In this document: positions 59,981-64,000 of the stretch, in pieces
How positions within the stretch are numbered: position 1 is the stretch's first letter
Layout of the letters: each line of letters opens with the position of its first letter
The notes under the pieces: generated by a model
What the model saw: the letters and a program-made list of their open reading frames with translations, nothing else
What the model was told of the DNA's origin: nothing
Databases searched by the model: none
NCBI RefSeq assembly: GCF_012910955.1
Contig: NZ_WTVQ01000004.1
Span: forward strand, 124,001 to 188,000
Length of the DNA: 64,000 bases
Direction: 5' to 3'
Source of the DNA: Aromatoleum diolicum
Lineage (GTDB): Bacteria > Pseudomonadota > Gammaproteobacteria > Burkholderiales > Rhodocyclaceae
Program-made: the position numbers and the translations under genes

Positions 59981-61162
59981 GTGATTCGGCAAGGAATTGA
60001 TTTCATCAGAAAGTGGACCTTGCCGCTAATTTCCATTGTTGGCACCGGAATTGTGGGGGCAGTCTGCCTTGCTTTGATGACCGCCGGGAAATTCGAATTT
60101 GTGGCGCCAGAGTCGGCGGCGAATCTCGCCATATTTATTGTGTTTCAGACTTTAGGTGTAACGGTTGTAAAGGCCGGATTGGATAGTTATGTGTTCGCTC
60201 GCGCATCGTCTGATCTGGAGAATGCTCCATACGCCATGGCCCCAGTTTTCAAAAAATATGTCTTGCCTGTTTGGCTGTTATTTGCGCTGGCAAGCTATAG
60301 TATTCTGGAGTCCCCGATAGTCGTATGTATTTGTGTATTCTCAACGCTCATTGATGTCTATTCGGCCGTCAGAGTTGCAGAATTTACTGCACGTAAATCG
60401 TTTAATACGGTGGCGATCGCCAATCTTTCGAAATACCCACTTTATTTTATACTGTTGTTTATTGCCGGCAGGTTCGTCAACATAAATTATTATGATCTTC
60501 TATATTTATATCTTTTTATAAGTCTTGTGCGATTTGCTGTGGTGTTTGCTGCCAGCAGAGCAACGGTTTTTTCAGCCATCCCGAATTATAATTTCGGGCT
60601 GCTTGGGGTGCAGCAGGTATTCAATTACTTGTTGTTTAGACTTGATCAGGTGAGTATTCCCGCGATTCGCAACATGATTCCTGGTCTCGATCCAAATGGG
60701 CTGAGTCAATTCGTTTTTTATCTGAAATTTCCAGAGCTTGTGTCCTACTGCGTTACGGCGTTTGGGTCTGTTTTTTTTCCGATTCTTGTGACTCGTTTCG
60801 GGGCGAATTCAATCAGTTGGCGCGGTGAACGACTAGTCGGTAACGCTGCGATTTTTCTTGCATGTGCGTTTGGTCTGCTCTCTTACGTGACGGTTTTTCG
60901 TTCTGATGGCATCAGTCTGTTCGTGTTCGTTCCCCTTGTTTTTGCGGCTTTTTTGAGTTTTGAGGTTAATTTCATCACATTCAAATTACTGGCTGTCGGA
61001 GATTTCAGACGTCTGCTGATTGGAATGGGGGGAGCGATAGTTTGTGGCGTGGCGCTGATCGGGGTCGCGGTCCTATTGCAGTCCGTTAATTTCTTATACT
61101 GGATTGTCCCGCTTCAAATGTTGGTATACATGACTTTCGTTATGAGAATTGGCGCAGAATGA
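59981..61162 (+). CDS. Wzx-like polysaccharide flippase
   Basis: A 393-residue membrane protein with about ten to twelve hydrophobic helices and no soluble domain, placed between sugar-nucleotide genes and a polymerase. This fits a Wzx/MOP-type lipid-linked oligosaccharide flippase, but sequence motifs of this family are weak. A GTG with TGAGGG upstream is the chosen start; upstream TTG is less likely. The gene is AT-rich compared with neighbours. It overlaps the next gene by 4 bases. The 216 bases before it hold nothing clear. Confidence 0.65.
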   Translation: MIRQGIDFIRKWTLPLISIVGTGIVGAVCLALMTAGKFEFVAPESAANLAIFIVFQTLGVTVVKAGLDSYVFARASSDLENAPYAMAPVFKKYVLPVWLLFALASYSILESPIVVCICVFSTLIDVYSAVRVAEFTARKSFNTVAIANLSKYPLYFILLFIAGRFVNINYYDLLYLYLFISLVRFAVVFAASRATVFSAIPNYNFGLLGVQQVFNYLLFRLDQVSIPAIRNMIPGLDPNGLSQFVFYLKFPELVSYCVTAFGSVFFPILVTRFGANSISWRGERLVGNAAIFLACAFGLLSYVTVFRSDGISLFVFVPLVFAAFLSFEVNFITFKLLAVGDFRRLLIGMGGAIVCGVALIGVAVLLQSVNFLYWIVPLQMLVYMTFVMRIGAE

Positions 61163-62325
61163 ATGGGGTTATATTCCTCCCGAGTCTTTATGGGTTTGTT
61201 GCATGGTTTGTAACGTATCTCGTATACGTTGCCAGCGTCCTGCCATGGGATCCCGTTGGCGTGGAGGTCCATCTCCTGTTTATTCTACAGATTGGGATGT
61301 TTTTAAGTTCGACTGTCGTGTTTGCGTTGTTATATCGCCGGGCGGCCGCGGGGAGATCAAGAAGGGTTTGGGTTGTGCCCCCCGCCTGGATGGTCTTTGG
61401 TCTTCATGTAATTGGATTCGCCGGGATCGCGAAATTCGTCCTTGATTTTTCCCCATACCTAGAGAATGGTTTCTTGTCGGCTTTGATGAACGATAGCTCG
61501 ACAATTAGAGCGCTCGGGTCGTCGATGACCTCAGTTGGAACGCAGATATCATATATCGGTTGGTTGGCAATAGGGATTTCTGTTTGCTATAAGCGGCCGA
61601 AGAAGGTGCTGCTCGCCGTCTCACTGTTTCAGCTTCTTGCGAACTTTGTATTCATCGACAGGACGCGTCCGGTTTGGATTATGTTCGCGGCACTTCTATG
61701 TTTCATGTGCACGCGCGAGCGAATTGATGGTTTGCGTGTATTTCGAAGTTTTGCCGTTCTGGGTTTGGGTTTTGTTGGTATTTTTGTTGGAATTGCCGTT
61801 TGGTCTGGAAAGATGGGTGAAGGTCTCTTTGACAGTAGCGTTAATCCTTTGGTTGGGAGTCTTTATCTGTATTTGACCGCCGGGTTTGCGTATTTCGGGC
61901 ATATGCTTCAGGTTGAACCGTCTCCGGATTATTTTTTTCCAGAGCGAGTTTTCGCTCCTATGCTTACGGTGTTGCACAGTCTTGGTCTCTCGGGGGCGCC
62001 TCCGAGTCAGATACTTGATTTTTATGAGATGCCATTCCCGTCAAATGTGGGAACAGCATTAGAGCCGTTTTATAGGGACGGTGGCATCATCTTTGTGCTG
62101 TTTGGGATTCTTGTTCATTCGTTCGGTTTTGATTTTCTTGGGCGATGGCTGCTGAAAAGCGCAAATGCGGCGTCGGTTTATGCGTGGGCTACCTTGTGTT
62201 TTTGTAATGTCATAGGTTTCTTTACCCCAAAGATTGGAAACTTTCCGGTTTGGCTGTTCTTGGTAATTGGCGTGGGTGCTGCAGTCGTTTCGATGGCGCT
62301 GCGCGGGTCGGGTGGGGCTAGGTGA
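61159..62325 (+). CDS. Wzy-like polysaccharide polymerase
   Basis: A 388-residue membrane protein of about ten helices with a large periplasmic loop between the last helices. The segment YRDGGIIFVLFGILVHSFGF is typical of O-antigen polymerase-like (Wzy/EpsG) proteins. It would polymerise repeat units brought over by the upstream flippase. It is coupled by overlaps to both neighbours, is AT-rich, and lacks close recognisable motifs, so the call rests mostly on topology and context. Confidence 0.65.
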   Translation: MNGVIFLPSLYGFVAWFVTYLVYVASVLPWDPVGVEVHLLFILQIGMFLSSTVVFALLYRRAAAGRSRRVWVVPPAWMVFGLHVIGFAGIAKFVLDFSPYLENGFLSALMNDSSTIRALGSSMTSVGTQISYIGWLAIGISVCYKRPKKVLLAVSLFQLLANFVFIDRTRPVWIMFAALLCFMCTRERIDGLRVFRSFAVLGLGFVGIFVGIAVWSGKMGEGLFDSSVNPLVGSLYLYLTAGFAYFGHMLQVEPSPDYFFPERVFAPMLTVLHSLGLSGAPPSQILDFYEMPFPSNVGTALEPFYRDGGIIFVLFGILVHSFGFDFLGRWLLKSANAASVYAWATLCFCNVIGFFTPKIGNFPVWLFLVIGVGAAVVSMALRGSGGAR

Positions 62326-63401
62326 ACGAATTGCGAGTTCTGGCTTTGACGCGATATGGGCGGGTGGGGGCTAGCAGTCGAATGCGCTTTGAGCAGTATT
62401 TGCCTTCTCTGCTCGGGTTGGGTATAGACGTCGAGTTGGCGCCTTTGCTTCGGAATGAATACCTTGAGCGCCTCTATGCGAAGCGGCCGGTTGCGTGGGG
62501 GCAGGTCCTGGCTGACTATTTTCGCCGGGTGCTCTGCCTGATGAGCGTGCGGAAGTTCGATTTGCTTTGGATTGAGAAGGAGTTGTTTCCGGACTTCCCG
62601 GCATGGTTCGAGAGACTACTGCACGCGTGCGGTATTCATTATGTAGTGGATTACGACGATGCCATTTTTCATAATTATGATATGAGTGGGAATCCGCTGC
62701 GTGGGCTGCTCCGGCGCAAGATCGATGCGGTCATGAGGAATGCATCACTCGTGATTTGCGGGAATGAATATCTTGCTGCCCGGGCTCGCTTGGCTGGAGC
62801 AAACAAGGTCGCGATCCTTCCAACGGTTGTCGATCTCGATCGCTATTCCCTATCGACGAAGGGCGAGTCCGGGGAGTTGATTGTCGGTTGGGTGGGATCT
62901 GCGTCAACGGTCAAATATCTCGACAATGTCTTGCCAGCTTTGAGACTGTTGTCGGCGGAGTTTCCCGTCCGGTTGCGTGTGATAGGAGCGACGTTTGTGG
63001 CGCCCGGCATTGATGTTGAGTGCCGTCCGTGGTCCGAAGGTGGCGAGGTCGAGCAGATTAAAGGCTTCGATATCGGAATCATGCCCTTGTTGGATTCGCC
63101 GTGGGAACGGGGGAAGTGTGGTTACAAACTTATCCAGTACATGGCGTGCGGCGTTCCGGTGATTGCCTCGCCAGTGGGCGTCAATGAGACCATCGTGGAC
63201 GAAGGCGTAAGCGGCTATCTGGCTTCGAGCACCGAGGAGTGGGTCGATGCTTTTCGCGTCCTCGGCGGAAATGCGGAGAGGCGGCGGTCGATGGGGGCTC
63301 AGGGAAGGGCTGCGGTGGAGGAGCGTTATTGTTTACAGGTAGCGGCACCACGCCTTGCGAAGCACTTTGCGGATTTGGGTAAGCTGGGAGCGGGTCGTTA
63401 A
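62322..63401 (+). CDS. GT-B glycosyltransferase (GT4-like)
   Basis: A 359-residue cytoplasmic glycosyltransferase starting with GTG, overlapping the polymerase stop. It has an early VGASSRMRFEQYLP segment, YVVDYDDAIFHNY before the linker and, in the C-terminal half, VGWVGSASTVKYLD with the GYKLIQYMACGVPVIASPVG block of GT4/GT1 transferases. The sugar and acceptor are unknown. GC is back to the genome level here. Its stop shares a base with the next gene. Confidence 0.85.
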   Translation: MNELRVLALTRYGRVGASSRMRFEQYLPSLLGLGIDVELAPLLRNEYLERLYAKRPVAWGQVLADYFRRVLCLMSVRKFDLLWIEKELFPDFPAWFERLLHACGIHYVVDYDDAIFHNYDMSGNPLRGLLRRKIDAVMRNASLVICGNEYLAARARLAGANKVAILPTVVDLDRYSLSTKGESGELIVGWVGSASTVKYLDNVLPALRLLSAEFPVRLRVIGATFVAPGIDVECRPWSEGGEVEQIKGFDIGIMPLLDSPWERGKCGYKLIQYMACGVPVIASPVGVNETIVDEGVSGYLASSTEEWVDAFRVLGGNAERRRSMGAQGRAAVEERYCLQVAAPRLAKHFADLGKLGAGR

Positions 63402-64000
63402 TGTGCGGGTTGGTTGGATTTTTCGGCGGAGGGGGGGGGGCGACTGAGGGCGCTGCTCCGCGTGCCGTGCTTGAACGTATGGCGAATGGTATCGTCCATC
63501 GTGGGCCAGACGATGCAGGTTATTGGTGGGATGCTGTTCATCAAGTTGGACTTGGCCATCGGCGCCTTTCCATTCTGGACCTGTCGCCGGCGGGCCATCA
63601 GCCGATGCAGTCCGGGAGTGGACGCTACCAGATTGCCTTCAATGGCGAGATTTACAATCACCTCGGTTTGCGCAAGGACTTGGAGTCGAGCGGGCGATCT
63701 GACTGGCGTGGGCATTCTGACACTGAAACGCTTCTGGCCGGGTTCGAGGCCTGGGGGATCGAGGGGGCGATCGAACGCTGCATTGGCATGTTTGCGTTTG
63801 CCGTGTGGGACCGGGCCGCACAATCGCTTGTGCTGGCGCGGGATCGTATGGGCGAGAAGCCGCTCTATTATGGTTGGCAGGGAACGGGCAGCAATCGGGC
63901 GTTCCTGTTCGGGTCCGAACTCAAGGCGTTGAGAGCGCACCCGAGTTTTGCCGCGGGTATCGATCGCGGCGCGCTGAGCCTGATGCTGCGGCACAACGCG
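63401..64000 (+). CDS. asnB: Asparagine synthetase-like amidotransferase, 5' part
   Basis: The frame is open to the end of the window (200 codons shown). It begins MCGLVGFFGG, so Cys2 would be the N-terminal nucleophile of a class II glutamine amidotransferase, followed by HRGPDDAGYW, GHRRLSILDL and FNGEIYNH of AsnB. Polysaccharide loci often have such genes, which amidate sugar acids. A run of ten G bases at 63431-63440 encodes a glycine stretch after MCGLVGFFG. The synthetase domain is beyond the window. Confidence 0.85.
   Translation, partial: MCGLVGFFGGGGGATEGAAPRAVLERMANGIVHRGPDDAGYWWDAVHQVGLGHRRLSILDLSPAGHQPMQSGSGRYQIAFNGEIYNHLGLRKDLESSGRSDWRGHSDTETLLAGFEAWGIEGAIERCIGMFAFAVWDRAAQSLVLARDRMGEKPLYYGWQGTGSNRAFLFGSELKALRAHPSFAAGIDRGALSLMLRHNA
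63431..63440 (+). repeat. G10 homopolymer near the start of asnB-like gene
   Basis: Ten consecutive G bases follow codon 10 of the asparagine synthetase-like frame. In frame it encodes Gly-Gly-Gly; loss or gain of a base would shift the frame immediately after the start. Such tracts can be slippage-prone contingency sites. Confidence 0.6.

Overview
The window is GC-rich chromosomal DNA, densely packed with genes. Gene content and order (thiE-hemL, waaA next to tolC/rhodanese/isoaspartyl methyltransferase, an R. eutropha-like hoxV-hypABFCDEX block, acoR divergent from acoABC) point to a betaproteobacterium of the Azoarcus/Thauera/Aromatoleum type (Rhodocyclaceae). That placement is inferred from content and order; no rRNA or tRNA gene was recognised.

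Layout. 1-12.7 kb is housekeeping: the end of a thiD-like kinase, thiE, hemL, then a long minus-strand run (mgtE; mtgA-aroE-tonB-RNase II-like; rarD-methyltransferase-esterase; uppP; a cysteine-cluster protein and a DUF2478 protein). 12.7-22.9 kb is a catabolic island. It holds an outer-membrane channel, a periplasmic PQQ dehydrogenase and a cytochrome c on one side, an AcoR-type sigma-54 activator in the middle, and acoABC plus a dedicated lipoyl synthase on the other. Both outward-facing gene sets are preceded by a -24/-12 promoter and by similar TGTCTC-type repeats, so one regulator may control both. A working model is alcohol or diol (possibly 2,3-butanediol) oxidised in the periplasm, then acetoin cleaved in the cytoplasm to acetaldehyde and acetyl-CoA. 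22.9-33.9 kb carries a SWIM/SNF2 helicase, small zinc-ribbon and lipoprotein genes, nitronate monooxygenase, a TPP-riboswitch-controlled thiD-thiC unit, a GDT1-type manganese exporter behind a yybP-ykoY riboswitch, and an unusual carbonic-anhydrase-like protein.

34.1-42.1 kb is a complete NiFe-hydrogenase maturation block (hoxV/hupK-like, hypA, B, a short F, C, D, E, X) with no structural hydrogenase genes in view. hypX contains an in-frame palindromic insertion. 42.1-52.8 kb has a chemoreceptor, a TetR-regulated RND efflux operon, an isoaspartyl methyltransferase-like gene, a rhodanese, TolC and WaaA.

52.9 kb to the end is an envelope-polysaccharide locus: nucleotide-sugar enzymes (UDP-GlcA 4-epimerase, RfbB, TviB-like, TviC-like), two consecutive Wzz-like co-polymerases, a flippase, a polymerase, a glycosyltransferase and the start of an asparagine synthetase-like gene. 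The flippase and polymerase genes are visibly AT-richer than the rest, as is common for exchanged polysaccharide genes.
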